Counted from the stretch's first letter, positions 22,832 through 35,320 are shown. The stretch: 64,000 nt of DNA from Megascapheus bottae (GCA_024803745.1 JANJXV010000037.1:4973001-5037000); one strand, 5' to 3'. Made by a program: numbers and translations. Notes: generated by a model from the letters alone, not told the origin.

Positions 22832-23052
22832 GGTCCAGGGACTTGAATTCTAGGCCCGAGCATTGTCCCTGAGCTTCTTTTGCTCAAGGATAGTGCTCTA
22901 CCAATTGAGCCACAGCTCCACTTCTGGCTTTTTCTGAGTAGTTTATTGGAGGTAAGAGTCTCATGGACTCTTACATCTGAGCTGGCTTTGAATCATGATC
23001 CTTAGCTCTCAGCCTCCTGAATAACTTAGGAATACAGGCATGAGCCACTGGC
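22832..23052 (-). repeat. SINE-B, antisense
   Basis: GGTCCAGGGACTTGAATTC at the left; GAATACAGGCATGAGCCAC at the right. Confidence 0.87.
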
Positions 23053-23556
23053 TCTTTCTGAATATTCTGAGAGAAGAATATTACATTATCTATTCCCTGC
23101 ATTGCTCTATATCTGAGCAAACCAGACACATACTGGAAAGCATTTGATATCAGTCTTTTCATTTGTTTGTTTGATGCCCGGGTGTGACTGATTGGAAAGA
23201 CCAAGTTTGGTTTTGACAACAGAAGTGAATGACAAGAAGGATGAGACTCTAGAGCAACTACAACAGCACATGACTCATTTGTATTTCTCCATCCTAGCTA
23301 GCCCTCTTTCCATTAATACTGGGGCAAGAATAGATTTACCAGACTCTTAGCTTTCTTGTACCATCCCTAATGTTCAAGAAATGTCTCTTGGTCTACAGTT
23401 TTCTACTGAGCATTTTCTACCCAACAGATTGCTTGCTTTCTTCAATACCCTGGTAGTTGCTAGCTTTTTCTGAGGTGGTAACTGAGGCAAGCTATGTGAA
23501 GGTAAAACAATTTCAGAATTGATTGTGCAAGAATACAACATGGGAATAACCATAGG

Positions 23557-23797
23557 TTTTTTTTGGGGGGGCGGGGTCATGGGACATGAACTCTGGGCCT
23601 GGGCACTGTCCCTGAACTCTTCAGCTCAAAGCTACTGCCCTCCCCCTTGAACCACAGCCTCACTTCTCATTTTCTAGGGATTTAACTGGACATAAGAATC
23701 TCATGTTCTTTAATGCCTGGGCTGGCGTTGAACCGTGATCCTCAGATCTCAGCCTCCTGAGTAGCTAGGATTACAGGAGTGAGCCACTGCGCCCAGC
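23557..23797 (-). repeat. SINE-B, antisense
   Basis: T and G runs, then CATGGGACATGAACTCTGGG; ends GGATTACAGGAGTGAGCCAC. Confidence 0.88.
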
Positions 23798-23804
23798 AAA
23801 GTTC

Positions 23805-23950
23805 ATAAAAATTCTCATACCTAAATGGGGACAAAAACATAAGAAGGGGTATCAATGTGTGAGAAGTAATGCACCCGGTATCTGTCGAATATAACTGTAA
23901 CCCCTCTATACATTACCTCAATAATAAAAAATAAAATGAAAAAAAATGTT
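23805..23950 (+). mobile_element. L1 3' UTR tail, sense
   Basis: AAGGGGTATCAATGTGTGAG, AACTGTAACCCCTCTATACA and the terminal CAATAATAAAAAATAAAAT. Confidence 0.8.
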
Positions 23951-24712
23951 CATACCTCTTGGGCAGGGATTTGTCTTATCTTTTTGTAGAAGGTATGTGG
24001 CCACCTTTTCACCTTGTCATACAAAGAGAGATTTAGACATAACATCAATGTCCTCATTGCTGGTGATACTAACTGATCTTTTGGTTAAGGAAGATGTTCA
24101 CAAAGTTTCTTCACTGTAGATTCACAATTTTACTTTTTTTGATTAATAAGAATATCTTCCAAGGAGGTACACTGAGTTTTCCCAGGATTTCACATGCTAG
24201 TTTTAACACCCATTTGTGATTCTTACTTCACATAATTATTACTGTACATGTAACCTAATGGTGATTTTTTGAAGAAAATCCCATCAATCCTTCAAAACAG
24301 TGAAAAAGCTTTCTCTTCTCCCCTATTTATTCATTCAGTATGGATTCAGTAATTCTTGTTTGAGCCTATGGATTATTACCTGAAACTATTCCAAATGAAT
24401 AATTGGAAAGCCATGATGAAGAAATAACAGACCACATTTGAGAGCTATCTATAAAATCGAAGTTATGCTTCAACTACTAAGACCACAAAAATAACAAATC
24501 TTGAACAACTGTTAAGACAGAATGAAACTAAAAAGACATGACAATTATTTTTGATATGTGGACTTGAAGGGACGTAGACAAGAGTTTTGAAAAGGTTTTC
24601 GATAAAGAAAAAGTAGTAGGGCATTTGGATAGAACTATAGCCTAGTTAACAACATTTTATCAATGATGATTTCCCAATTTTCCTAGCTCTGCCACACATA
24701 TAAGAACAATTT

Positions 24713-24736
24713 CGTGTGTGTGTGTGTGTGTGTGTG
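24713..24736. repeat. (GT)n microsatellite
   Basis: About 11 to 12 GT units with no adjacent SINE. Confidence 0.93.
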
Positions 24737-25857
24737 AAAGAAATGAACCCAGAAATGTTTAGGGAATAATAGGCATTTGATTTTCAACTCTCTAATGACA
24801 AAGAAAACGTAGTCAAAATGAATATGGCAAAAAGTTAACATTTGGGAGACTCTAGCAGAAGGGGCATACAGGAATATTTTATGCAAGTTGAGTAAATGTT
24901 TATGTTAAGTCTGATATAAGAAGTTAGAATTTAGGAGTGCACATACTTGTCTGAGGCTTCAAGTATTTCATTTTGACCACTAAACTCAACTTGCTTCTCT
25001 ATATTTCTAACACCTATGATCTCTGCTCCTCTCAACATTTTTTTCAACATTTGTTTCCCTTTTCCTTTGGCTGAGAGTATTCAGGAAACACACACATCTT
25101 ACACCTCTGCTCATCATTTGCCAGTTGATTTGAGTGGGCGCAGAACGATTTGGTTGGCTTCTGTGTCTCTGTTGCCAGAGCTTGGTCTTGACCTTTTTGA
25201 GTGGAATTCAAGTCCCAACTGGACACGATGAAGAGAAATGAAAAAAAGCCAAAAGGATGGTGACAAATTGATCAGGGAAAATTTGGTAAAATTTACTTTT
25301 ATATATTTATAAATATATATAAAGTTGTTCATACTATGAGTTCTCACAAAAGTTCAGCAAAACAAAATAAATAAGAAGAATTTCCCATTTCTTGCCTACT
25401 TAATTTTTTTAAATCTAGAGCCTGATTTCTTTCCTATCCAGAGACTAGTGTGAGGTCACAGTTCCCTTTTGTGGAAAGTAATGATGACCAAACCTTCCAC
25501 CTCGGGGGCTTGGTGTTAGCTTGTAGCGGGTTCTTACTGCACTTCTTTTGGGAGTCTTATGTATGTTCCCTATGTGCAAGGGAAAACTCTCATCTGGGAT
25601 TCCTGTGATGCATGGTACCAAAGGAATCTAAGCTTTCAATCAAGAAGAGATATTTTGGTTCAAAACTGAGCTTCTCCAAGCTCTCTGGGGCTGTGAGCAC
25701 AGCCAACTCTTATCTGTCAGTATACTCATTCAACCTGACACTAGACTGCTTATCAGATGTGCCAGGTAGCTGTCTCACAAGCAATAGGAGAATACAAAAT
25801 CTGTGATTACTAGGGTGTATTCAAACTCACCGTGACAAAAAGATACATAGTATTTGA

Positions 25858-25965
25858 CCAAGCATAGTGGTGGATGTCTGTAATCCAGCACTGGAGCTGT
25901 GGGGTCAGGAGGATCATGAGTTCAAGGCCAAGGTATTATGGGGACATTCTGTCTCACAACCTCCA
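25858..25965 (+). repeat. B1-like SINE head, sense, diverged
   Basis: CCAAGCATAGTGGTGGATGTC then CTGTAATCCAGCACTGGAGC. Confidence 0.7.
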
Positions 25966-26636
25966 AAGGTGTGCCAACAGGATTTGAACTGTGCTTGCTT
26001 CACTCTCATCATTGAATATGGACAGGAGTTTTATTTTGTTTCGCACTTGTTTTAGCACCTAAATGACAAAGGCAACTTGTGTGTAAATCCTGTATTCCTT
26101 GTGGCTTACACTGGTACCTTTGCTGTTGCCAGACATCTGCCTGGGGAGAGGGACCAACCTGTCCTTTCCTGGAAATGCTTTGATGGATACATTAAGTTTG
26201 GATGTCAGCTGCTGGGAGAAACATTATTTGAGATTACTGCATCTAGATCCCATCGGAATAGTGATGATGTGTTTGCTCTTTTCTCTCTATTCATTGTGAA
26301 GTGGTATTTCTGAGAGCAAGTACAGGGACAGCGAAGTCGTAAGGAAGTAATTGTCAAGGGAAGGCTGGCTGCCACACTAATCTGTTGTGCTAAACCATGT
26401 GGAAAGGCCTTCTACTCAAAGATGGACGGATATTTGAATAGGCACCTGAAAACTCCATCTATAGTAGAGGTGACTCTCTCAGGGCTGGCATTGTGCAGGA
26501 CTGGACGGGAAATAGCCCTTGTTGGTGTGTGTGTTTGTCAGTTCAGTGGTTAGAAATAAGCAGGTGATAATGCTTTTGTTTTTAGATAATCTGAAAATGA
26601 GGCTACCTGAAGTAGAAAAAGCTTGACCTCTTTACT

Positions 26637-26838
26637 GGACACTGGTGGCTCAGGAGGCTGAGTTTTGAGGATTGTGGTTTGTAGTTGGCCTAGGAAGACA
26701 AATTCAAGAGATCCTTTTCTGTAATAAATGAGCATAAAGCCAGGGGTGGAGCTCTGGCTCAAGTGATAGAGAATCAGCTTTGAATGAAAAAAAACTAAAC
26801 AGAATGCAGGGTCTGGAGTTCAAGTTCTAGTATCTCCC
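26637..26838 (+). repeat. SINE-B, sense, shortened
   Basis: CACTGGTGGCTCAGGAGGC, lacking the CCTGTAATCC block; tail has GGCTCAAGTGATAGAG and GGAGTTCAAGTTC. Confidence 0.8.
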
Positions 26839-26924
26839 TGCCCCTGACACATACAACAGCAACAACACCCTGACATCCAAGAAGAGCTTTTCTGTCCTCG
26901 TAGATGAAATGTTCTGTTGATTTT

Positions 26925-26980
26925 TTTTCATTGATTGTGGGGCTTGAACTCTGGGCCTGGGCACAGCATCACTTCTGATG
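26925..26980 (-). repeat. SINE-B tail fragment, antisense
   Basis: GTGGGGCTTGAACTCTGGGC followed by CACTTCTG; only the ID-like end remains. Confidence 0.65.
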
Positions 26981-27129
26981 AACGGTTGAGCAGTTAGTAG
27001 CCACAGAATGAAGTCAGAGTACCTGAATTCATTCCTAAACTCCATCAGCTCCTGCCCTGGTGAGCCCACAGAGATGATTCCAACCCTTAGAATCCTTATT
27101 TACTTTATATGCTTGTGGTGATATATTTT

Positions 27130-27215
27130 TTAGATGAATTAATATAAGTAAAGGGTGCAGGACAGTGTAGGACACATAGCAGAGGTTCTATAAATACTGG
27201 GTTCAAGTTATTATT
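27130..27215 (+). repeat. MIR 3' end fragment
   Basis: GACAGTGTAGGACACATAGC and TCTATAAATACTGGG resemble the MIR 3' end. Confidence 0.5.
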
Positions 27216-27373
27216 ATAAATTAAGAGATATTTAGAGGGCTACTTAATTATGATCATGCTTCTTGATTGTGTCCAAGAATGGAAAGGCTGTATCTAAAAA
27301 CATTATTACATGGTGGTTCACCATCATACTTATTCCTAGATTTCTTTTTTTTTTATCATCATAGACTGTCTCA

Positions 27374-27485
27374 GTGCTGGGTATGGTGGCTCAAACATGT
27401 AACCATAGCTACTTGGGAGGCAGAGATGAAGGGATTGTGGTGCAAGGTCAGCCCAGGAAAAAAGAGAGGCTTCATCTCAGGAGAT
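27374..27485 (+). repeat. B1-like SINE head, sense
   Basis: GTGCTGGGTATGGTGGCTC and CCATAGCTACTTGGGAGGC. Confidence 0.75.
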
Positions 27486-27524
27486 GACTGAGTCCTCTCA
27501 TCGCTTTTGCAACACAAGCACAAT

Positions 27525-27722
27525 GGCCGGATGCAGAGATATACACCTGGGTCTCCAATGACACAAAGAAACACCAGAAAGAGGATCTTAGTCCAGGCTG
27601 ACATCCACACAAAGTGCGGCCCTCCATTGAAAATAATCAATGCAAATGGAGACTGGAAACATGGCTCAAGTGGTAGAGTTCCTGCCTAGAAAGCACGAAG
27701 CCTTGGGTTCCATTCCTAGTAC
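27525..27722 (+). repeat. SINE-B-like element with ID-like tail, sense
   Basis: ID-like tail at about 27645-27722: CATGGCTCAAGTGGTAGAG and GGGTTCCATTCC. The head is diverged. Confidence 0.65.
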
Positions 27723-27749
27723 ACACAAAACAACCCATCTCACTTTCTT

Positions 27750-27944
27750 TTTTTTTTTTTGCCAGTCCTGGGCTTGAGCTCAGGGCCTGAGCACTGTCCT
27801 TGGACTTTCTCAAGGCTAGAGCTCTACCACTTGAGCCTCAGCACCACTTCCGACTTTTTTCTATGTATGTGGTACCGAGGAATCGAACCCGGGTCTTCAT
27901 GCATGCTAGGCAAGCACTTTAACCACTAGGCCAAACTCCCGGCC
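27750..27944 (-). repeat. SINE-A, antisense, with perfect 16-nt TSD
   Basis: Complete copy bounded by CCCATCTCACTTTCTT at 27734-27749 and 27945-27960. Little diverged, so young. Confidence 0.95.
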
Positions 27945-28049
27945 CCCATCTCACTTTCTTAAATTAAGTTCTTAAAATCTTTCATACTAATCCATAAAAT
28001 GAAGATAATAATAGCTCAGTATTTATATGAATGCTGTGAGATGGCTTCT

Positions 28050-28118
28050 AATATCCATCACATAGCTGAGAAAACAGCCTCAGAGAGGCGAAGTGGCTTG
28101 CCCAAAGTTACACAGAAA
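28050..28118 (-). repeat. MIR SINE fragment
   Basis: CAGAGAGGCGAAGTGGCTTG and CCCAAAGTTACACAG match the MIR core in antisense. Confidence 0.75.
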
Positions 28119-28435
28119 GTCCTACTCTAGGTATAACTTGATGTTCCAGTTTGATAGTGTGAGTTTGCAACGGCTATGCTACAGAAATAGAGGCAGGAAG
28201 GGGGAAAGAAAGTGACAGAGAAGCAAGAGAAAGGAGAGAGAGGCAGAGAAATATCTGCAGAGAGAAACAGAGAGACAGTTAAGTCTCACAAGTACTCATA
28301 AGCATTTTCCAAGTCTATCAGTGGGTGTGGAAATTCAATCAGCGTATCCTAGTGATGACAAAGGAAATGACATTTCATGCCTTGGTGACACAATTCTAAA
28401 TGACAATTTGACAGTTTTATCTCTCTGTGTGTATA

Positions 28436-28678
28436 TGTGTGGTCTTGGACTTGAACTTGGGACTTGGGTACTGTCTTTTGCCTTTTTCACTCAAGGCTGG
28501 TGCTCTATCACTTGAGCCACTTGAACTCCATTTCTGGATATTTGGTTGTTAATTGGAAACAATCCTTCAAAAAAAATCCTTCAGACTCGTCTTCCAAGGA
28601 TGGCATTGAACTGTGATCCTCAAATCTCAGCCTTGTAAGTAGCTAGGGTTACAGATGTGCACCACTAGCATCCAGCAG
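28436..28678 (-). repeat. SINE-B, antisense
   Basis: GGTCTTGGACTTGAACTTGG at the left; GGGTTACAGATGTGCACCAC at the right. Confidence 0.85.
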
Positions 28679-28999
28679 CAGATTGACTTTTGCTTGCCGT
28701 GCAGTGATTATTCAAGGAGGTGTGTCAGCCCATCCTTTTGGACAGTGAGTTCTTAGGATCCTGCAGTTTGCATTTCCAGTACTTGAGCCAAGTCTCTTAT
28801 ACTGATTGGTGATGATATGGGAAAAAGGGAAGTGACTTTCCTAAAGAGGGTAGTCTTGCTGTGAAAACAGAGGATCTATCTGTTCTTTCTGGATGGTCAA
28901 AGATGTGCTGTCCGTGAAAAGAGTATTAAAGGAGTCCAGTCTACTCTGTGAAGAGTTCTGACAGTAAGATCTTTCCTTGTCACCCACCACACTGCATGC

Positions 29000-29290
29000 C
29001 TTGTTCCTCCTCCATCTTCAGGTCTCAATTCACATGTCACCTCCTTGGAGACACCTTCTTTGATCCTGCTATTTCATATCCCTCTTTCCTCTTTTACCCC
29101 ATCATTATTTTTCCTTCATAACATCTATCACATAAACGTTTTCCTCTTTGTCTGTACATCATTAACTCTTCTTCTGGAAGGCAGAAAGCTTATCAGTGTT
29201 GTTCACTCCTGTATCCCAACTGTGTGGAACACAGCAGTTGCTCAGGCACTAGCTGAAAAAAATCTAATTGTGGAGTGAAAAATGAATGGA
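29000..29290 (+). mobile_element. L2 LINE 3' end
   Basis: Reads like L2: CCTTCATAACATCTATCACA, GTTGTTCACTCCTGTATCCC and GGAACACAGCAGTTGCTCAG, with a TGAATGGATAG tail. Confidence 0.72.
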
Positions 29291-29369
29291 TAGCATTAAT
29301 GTTGACCCTGGAAGGAGGCTGTTTCCAAAGGAAAGTTCACTTGATTCCCTAGATGGTGGAGCTATTTTG

Positions 29370-29665
29370 TGACATTCATGCAGCCTGAAGGTGGGGTTAG
29401 CTGGAGGAAGTAGGTCACCAAAAATGTGTTTTTCAAAGTTGTAACTGATCCTTGGTCTCTTCCTGGCATCTTCCTACTTCCTGTCCATCATGAGATGGAG
29501 AGTCTTTGCCACAGGTTTCTGCTGCTTCATTGCAGCCTGGAAACCCAGCAATCACAGACCTAGCTTTTTGAAATCACAGGCCAAAATAAATAATTTCTCT
29601 CTTGAGTCATTTCTACCTGGTATTTTGTCACAGAGACTCAAAGTGTAACTAATACAAAAATATTC
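29370..29665 (+). mobile_element. Probable MaLR-type solo LTR
   Basis: The 3' part is like MaLR LTRs: CTTCCTACTTCCTGTCCATC, CAGGCCAAAATAAATAATTT and GGTATTTTGTCACAGAGACT followed by TAACTAATACA. No internal retroviral sequence is next to it. The family call is by pattern only. Confidence 0.5.
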
Positions 29666-30307
29666 TCTGGCCTCAAATGAAAATGAAATGAGACATTGCC
29701 TTGGATCCTGTAGGGCATAATAGTGTGTCCAGCAGGGGTTAACTAATCGGCATAAGCATTTTCTGAATTACATAGTGTGCCAGGGACATTTAATTTCTGT
29801 TAATTGGCATCAAGGAAGAGGAGTTGTTATGGAAATCATCAACCAGCTGGAAGCTTATCTGTGTCAGACGTACTGCAATTCAGAACAGACATTTCCTAAA
29901 TGGTAATGTTGTGAGAGAAGAGTCTAAGAGTTCAAGACCCAGGAGGAAGCTGCAAGTCCCCAGTGGAATTTGCTATCTGCATGCCGGGCTATGGAAGCCC
30001 TCAATAGATGAGGGAGATGCTGAGATGGTAAGGATAGCCCAAAGAGAAATAACTGATGCCATAATAATGCATTCACAAATAATTGTCATATTGCTCCGCT
30101 CCAAGGCTGATGTGATTTCACCAGCATATTGGAGAGGTGAAGAGAGCCAAGAGACAGCGTTTCACAGCTGGTCCATTGCTCTGCAACTGTGACTTTAGAT
30201 GGACAATTTATCCTCTGAGATTGTTTGCAAGTAGGGGCGAGTAGCACTGAACTGATGGTATTGCTATTAGGATTAATGGCAAAAATATATGAAAATAATA
30301 ATAATGA

Positions 30308-30488
30308 GGGGCTGGGAATATGGGCTAGTGGTAGAGTGCTTGCCTAGCATGCACCAGGCCCTGGGTTTGATTTGGTACCACATACACAGCAAAAGCCAGA
30401 TGTGGTGCTGTGGCTCAAGTGGTAATGCACTAGCCTTGAGAAAGCCCAAGAAGAGGCCCTGAGTTCAAGCCCCAGGACTGGCAAAAAA
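30308..30488 (+). repeat. SINE-A, sense
   Basis: GGGGCTGGGAATATGGGCTAG to CCCCAGGACTGGCAAAAAATT; a short direct repeat of AATAAT/ATTAAT lies at the ends. Confidence 0.9.
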
Positions 30489-30515
30489 TTAATGAGAGCT
30501 AATGCAGTCCTTTCT

Positions 30516-31330
30516 TTTTTATTGTAATTAATAGAAGGGTTATATTATATTCACCAGATAGAAGGTGCATTACTTCACAAACATTGATAACCCTTCTCAT
30601 GGTTTTGTCCCCATTTCCCTCCTCCTCCCCTCTCCCCTCATCTTATTTTCCCCCTTTCCTATCCTATTTCTGACAAACAAACATATATATATATATAATA
30701 TACCAGATAAAAAGGTAAGATACTGCAACAATATGAGAATAACGAAGGGACAACAAAAGAGATGAGAAACAACATAGTACATTACGAACAACAATCACTC
30801 ATTATATGGCTCTTGTTTCCATATCCTGGAGGTCCTTTCATTTAGCCTCATCCTATATGGCCTTTTGTATCTAGGTTTTGCCCTATTGTAATCTTCTGCT
30901 AGGAGAGTCCAAAGTTTATACTAATTATGACAAATGAGGGAAACTATTGAGCCTTTGTTCCTTTGAACATAGGCTTTGGCTTACTTCACTTAATATGATT
31001 TTTTCCAAGTCTTTCCATTTCCTTACAAATGGAACGATATGCTTTTTCTGATGGCAGCATAGAATTCCATTGTGTATAAATACCACATCTTCTTAATCCA
31101 ATCATGTACTGAGGGACATCTAGGTTGGTTCCATATCTTTGCTATGGTAAATAGTGCTGCAATGAACATCATTGTGCTTGTGGGTTTAGTATGTCCTTGT
31201 TTCTGGACGATTGGGTAAATGCCAAGTAGTGGAATTGCTGGGTCATAGGGGAGCTCTATGTTTAGTCTTTTGAGGAACTGCCATATTGTTTTCCATAGTG
31301 GTTGAATGAGTTTACACTCCTACCAACAGT
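30516..31330 (-). mobile_element. 5'-truncated L1, antisense, with TSD
   Basis: L1 3' UTR and ORF2 end flanked by AATGCAGTCCTTTCT (30501-30515) and AACACAGTCCTTTCT (31331-31345), a 15-nt duplication with two mismatches. Confidence 0.9.
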
Positions 31331-31412
31331 AACACAGTCCTTTCTAATTGCAGAACACAATGTTCATGACAATAAGTATATTATCTTATTTATTTATTTA
31401 TTTAACTATTTA

Positions 31413-31630
31413 TTTTTGTGCTGGTATTAGGGCTTGAACTTGGGGTCTTGTACTCTCTCTAGTCATTTTGCTTCAGGCTGGTGCTTTAGCACTTGAGCTA
31501 CATACCCACTGGTTAATTGGAGATAAGTGTCTTATAGACTTTCCTGCCTGGGCTAACTTTGAACCCTAACCCTCAGGCTCAGTCTCCTGAGTAGCTTGTA
31601 TTACAGATGTGAGCCACCACTATCTGGTCA
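31413..31630 (-). repeat. SINE-B, antisense
   Basis: GTGCTGGTATTAGGGCTTG at the left; GTATTACAGATGTGAGCCACC at the right. Confidence 0.85.
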
Positions 31631-31689
31631 TTATCTTCTTTAATACTCAATGAACCACTTACATAAAACACAATTGATATCTGCAGTGT

Positions 31690-31795
31690 ATAGGAAAGGG
31701 AACTAAAGGTTGCAGAGATTAAATGTCTTGCCTATGGTAATGCAGTGAGGATATGGAAGCCTGTACTTAAATCTAAGTCATCTGATTCCACAGGG
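31690..31795 (-). repeat. MIR SINE fragment
   Basis: GGGAACTAAAGGTTGCAGAG and TTAAATGTCTTGCCTATGG, antisense MIR core. Confidence 0.6.
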
Positions 31796-31884
31796 TTCTT
31801 TACATCCCTATAGCAGACTATATAAGGATTAGCTCAGTAACTTGGCATTTCATTCATTTCTAATGAATACAAGCTAGTAAGAAT

Positions 31885-31951
31885 TCTTCTTCTTCTTCTT
31901 CTTCTTCTTCTTCTTCTTCTTCTTCTTCTTCTTCTTCTTCTTCTTCTTCTC
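31885..31951. repeat. (TTC)n / (GAA)n triplet repeat
   Basis: About 22 uninterrupted TTC triplets, followed by an imperfect CAT/ATC tract and an antisense SINE-B. A homopurine-homopyrimidine mirror repeat. Confidence 0.97.
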
Positions 31952-31977
31952 CATCATCATCATTATCATCATCACCA

Positions 31978-32210
31978 TTTTTGTGCTGTGAGTGAGGCTT
32001 CGAAAGAGGACCTTTGTGCTGTCACTAGGTTTTTTGCTCAAGGTAAGCACTCTATCACTTGAGGCACAGTCCTATTTCTGGCTTTTTAGTGGTTAATTAG
32101 AGATAAATGTCGCTCGGGCTTTTCTGTCCAGAGTAGCTTTAAATCATGATCCTTAAATCTCAGCCTTGTGAGTAGCTAGAATTACAGTCATAAGCCACCA
32201 ACTACCAGCA
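31978..32210 (-). repeat. SINE-B, antisense
   Basis: GTGCTGTGAGTGAGGCTTCG at the left; GAATTACAGTCATAAGCCACC at the right. Confidence 0.83.
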
Positions 32211-32244
32211 TATTAATAATAATAATTATTGTTATTACTATTAT

Positions 32245-32355
32245 TTTGAGATGACAATCTCACTATACTGTGAAGGCGGGTCTCAAATTCTTGGGTTCCA
32301 GCAAACTTCCTGCCTTTACCTCCTAAGTGCTGGATTGTAGCCACTGTGCCTGGCA
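32245..32355 (-). repeat. B1-like SINE head, antisense
   Basis: GGCGGGTCTCAAATTCTTGG and CCTAAGTGCTGGATTGTAGCC; no ID-like tail. Confidence 0.72.
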
Positions 32356-32879
32356 AGATCCTATTCTTCTATCAGACATTTCTCTGGCTCACTTTGCTTT
32401 CCAGCTTTCATGTGCCTGTAAACGCATCCAACAGCTTCCACTGTGGGCTACTCCTGCATGCCAGCCTCTAACCTATGGCTCACTGGCCTTCTGAACAACC
32501 CAACAAAGGGCTAAATACTGTTTCTCCCTTCCAGGGGATGACAGAAAGGCTCAAAGCAGTTAGCCTGAGGACCAGCAGGTGAGAAGTGGGGAGGGGAAAG
32601 CCAGATTTGAAATCTGGGACACGTGATTTAGAGTGCAGGCACTTTCTTCTCCATGCTGCTTGTTTTCAGAACCTCTCCTCCCCACAAAGCTCGGGAGTCA
32701 TCCCCTGTTGTTTCCACTCCTCATTTCCACATCCCTACCAGACATCCCAACTTGTTATTGAACCTCTGTTATTGGATCATGCTTCCAGGTCCATTTGTTT
32801 GTAATAGCTACTATTTACTGGACATGTTAATGTACTGTAAACCATGTACCTGGCTGGATATCTATAATCCCATTTAATT

Positions 32880-33040
32880 CTACCAAGAACCCTAGTTTTA
32901 CAGAGGTGAAAATGGAAGCCTGATGAGGTGTCGCTTTTCCAGGTTTCTTGAGTCATTTTGCCAAAGGAAGCCTAGCTAGTAAGGAACAAGCCTGGGATAA
33001 AACTGAGGTGATCTGACTCCAGAACTCATCATCCTAGCTT
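32880..33040 (-). repeat. MIR SINE fragment
   Basis: Resembles antisense MIR (TTTACAGAGGTGAAAATGG; later CTGACTCCAGAACTC). Confidence 0.55.
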
Positions 33041-33125
33041 TTATATTTTATTACTTCTCAAAATCTTGTAAAGACTTAGTAGATTTAGAATTCTTGCTGG
33101 GTGATGCTTTAAAATGTAGTTCTCT

Positions 33126-33340
33126 GAGCCAGGTGCGGTGGCTCATGCCTGTAATCCTAGCTATTCAGAAGGCTGAGATCTGAGGATCGTGGTTTAAAGC
33201 CAGCACTAAAGTCCGTGAGACTCTTATTTCCAATTAATCAGTAGAAGTGGTGCTGTGGCTCAAGAGGTAGGGCAGTAGCCTTGAGCTGAAGAGCTCAGGG
33301 ACAACACCCAGGCCTAGAGTCAAGCCCCACGACCCCCCTC
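33126..33340 (+). repeat. SINE-B, sense
   Basis: GAGCCAGGTGCGGTGGCTC to TAGAGTCAAGCCCCACGACC. Confidence 0.9.
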
Positions 33341-34689
33341 CCACCACACCGCAAATGTAGTTCTCCTTTAGCTTAATCTTCCGATACCAAATCTAATCTA
33401 GCTTAATCTACTAATACCAAAAAAAAACCCCCCACTTGCGTTCAAAATTTAGAAAAGAGTTTATAAATAGAATGTGCAGGACTGAGTATTATAAATGTGA
33501 TTCTGATATCTAAAATTAGCCTTCCCATCAAAACAGTGTCTGCTTTATGTCACAGAACTGGCTCATTCTCTCTCTCTTCATACCATGTAGTCTTCCATGC
33601 TCTCCTTGACCGAAATGTAAGATATCTTCCGAAGGAGGGAGAGTATATTGGTTGCCCAATCAAACCATTTGGAGGGAGGGTTTATTTCAACTTACTTGTT
33701 TTCTCCTTATGTTTTGATTCAAGCTTCCTTTTCTCTTATTTCTGGAGGTGATCCTGAATGCAAATAGCTTTCACAAATTTCTCAAACAATCAGAGTTGTA
33801 TTTTCATGGCTGGAGCCTTTAAGGACACAAGAGACCCAAAGCAGTCAACCTGTGCTGTCACAAATGACTCTCATCAAGTCAGTAGGTCATGCTAGCATGG
33901 GTTATAATGGCAGTGATACAAAAGCCACACAACGTCCAGTGTGGCCCCTACAGAGGCCTTTGGCCTTCCTCCCTGGTCTAGTCTGACATCGTTGTAGTCC
34001 TTACTAAGCAGCAGTTCTTGTCCATTAGCAGTGACCTTATTTGCATAATTAGCTTGCCACTGTGGTGCAGCCTTTGAATGCTGGATAAGCAGCAGCATGG
34101 TACACTGGAAGCTGTCACCTCTGTGAGCCCTCTTGTTCTCACAGAGAAGATGAAAGCGGAGTTATTTTGGAAATCATATCCCTCGCATTCTGGGAATCTG
34201 CTGTGTATCATTTCAGGAGAGACAGGCAAAACCAGAAATAATGTCATGAAGAGGGAATGATGGGAGGACTGTGAAACGATGACTGTGTTTGGACATCAAT
34301 GATCCAGAACCACAGTATAAGCTTTGACTCTTTTTCACGGTGATTGGCTGTGTCTGGACTTGCAAAAAGGCATAGTTAGGCCTTTTGGATTTCACTGTGC
34401 AGAACCCTCTGTTATCTTCCCACCACTACTTCTTGGACCTAAGTTTACTTGTTTTTGAAGGGAGGGGGAGAAAGGCTTGGCCCTCTGAATGACAATCTGT
34501 CTCCATCCTGGCGATCTCAACAGCACGTGGCCATCTGTACACCCTTTCTAATCACAGCCATGCTAGAAATGTATTTCTAGTTGCCATGAGAAGAAAGAGT
34601 TTGTGAGTTAAAATTAAAGTTTGCATTTAAAGTTATGATCCTCAGTGCCTTGATCTTTGACCTCATTCTAGTTTTTCCAATGGGATTCT

Positions 34690-34790
34690 TGCAGTTCCTC
34701 TCGCACTGGATTGGAATAAATGGCAAAATGTATGCTGCATGTGAAGTGTGAGGCATATAACAGGTTCTTAATAAATGCTGGCAATTATTG
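34690..34790 (+). repeat. MIR 3' end fragment
   Basis: GTGAGGCATATAACAGGTTC and TTAATAAATGCTGGCAATTA. Confidence 0.55.
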
Positions 34791-34954
34791 CTGGATGAAG
34801 AGTCAGATACGTTATTTCTCTCACTCCATTGAGAACTAATTTTTGTGGCCTTAGGGAAGGAATTGAAACATTGTGAATTTCAATTTTCTGATTTGGTTTT
34901 TCTGGACCAAAGTAGCATTTCCCTGTACATCTTGTATTTATTAATTTATTTATT

Positions 34955-35165
34955 TCTGGTTGTGGGGCTTGACCTGTGAGCCCATTTGTGTTCAAGGATA
35001 GCACTCTACTTCTTGAGCCACAATATAACTTCTGGTTTTTGAGTTGGTACTTGGAGCTAAGACTGTCTCAGGGATTTTTCCTTCTGGGCAGGCTTCTATC
35101 TGTGATCCTCAGAGCTCAGCCTTCTGAGTAGATAGAATTACAGGTGTGAGCCACTGGCAGCCAGC
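34955..35165 (-). repeat. SINE-B, antisense
   Basis: GGTTGTGGGGCTTGACCTG at the left; GAATTACAGGTGTGAGCCAC at the right. Confidence 0.85.
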
Positions 35166-35320
35166 CTCATAAGGTTCTTATGAGAATTTGAGATAGCATC
35201 AACAACAGTAAGACCTCATGGAGTTTCAGATGCTGAGGAGATACCTGGGGTTTGGTAGTAGGCAATGAAAACATTCTAGGCAAGGTCTAGAGCAAAGGTG
35301 TCTAAAAACTTTGCTTACTT

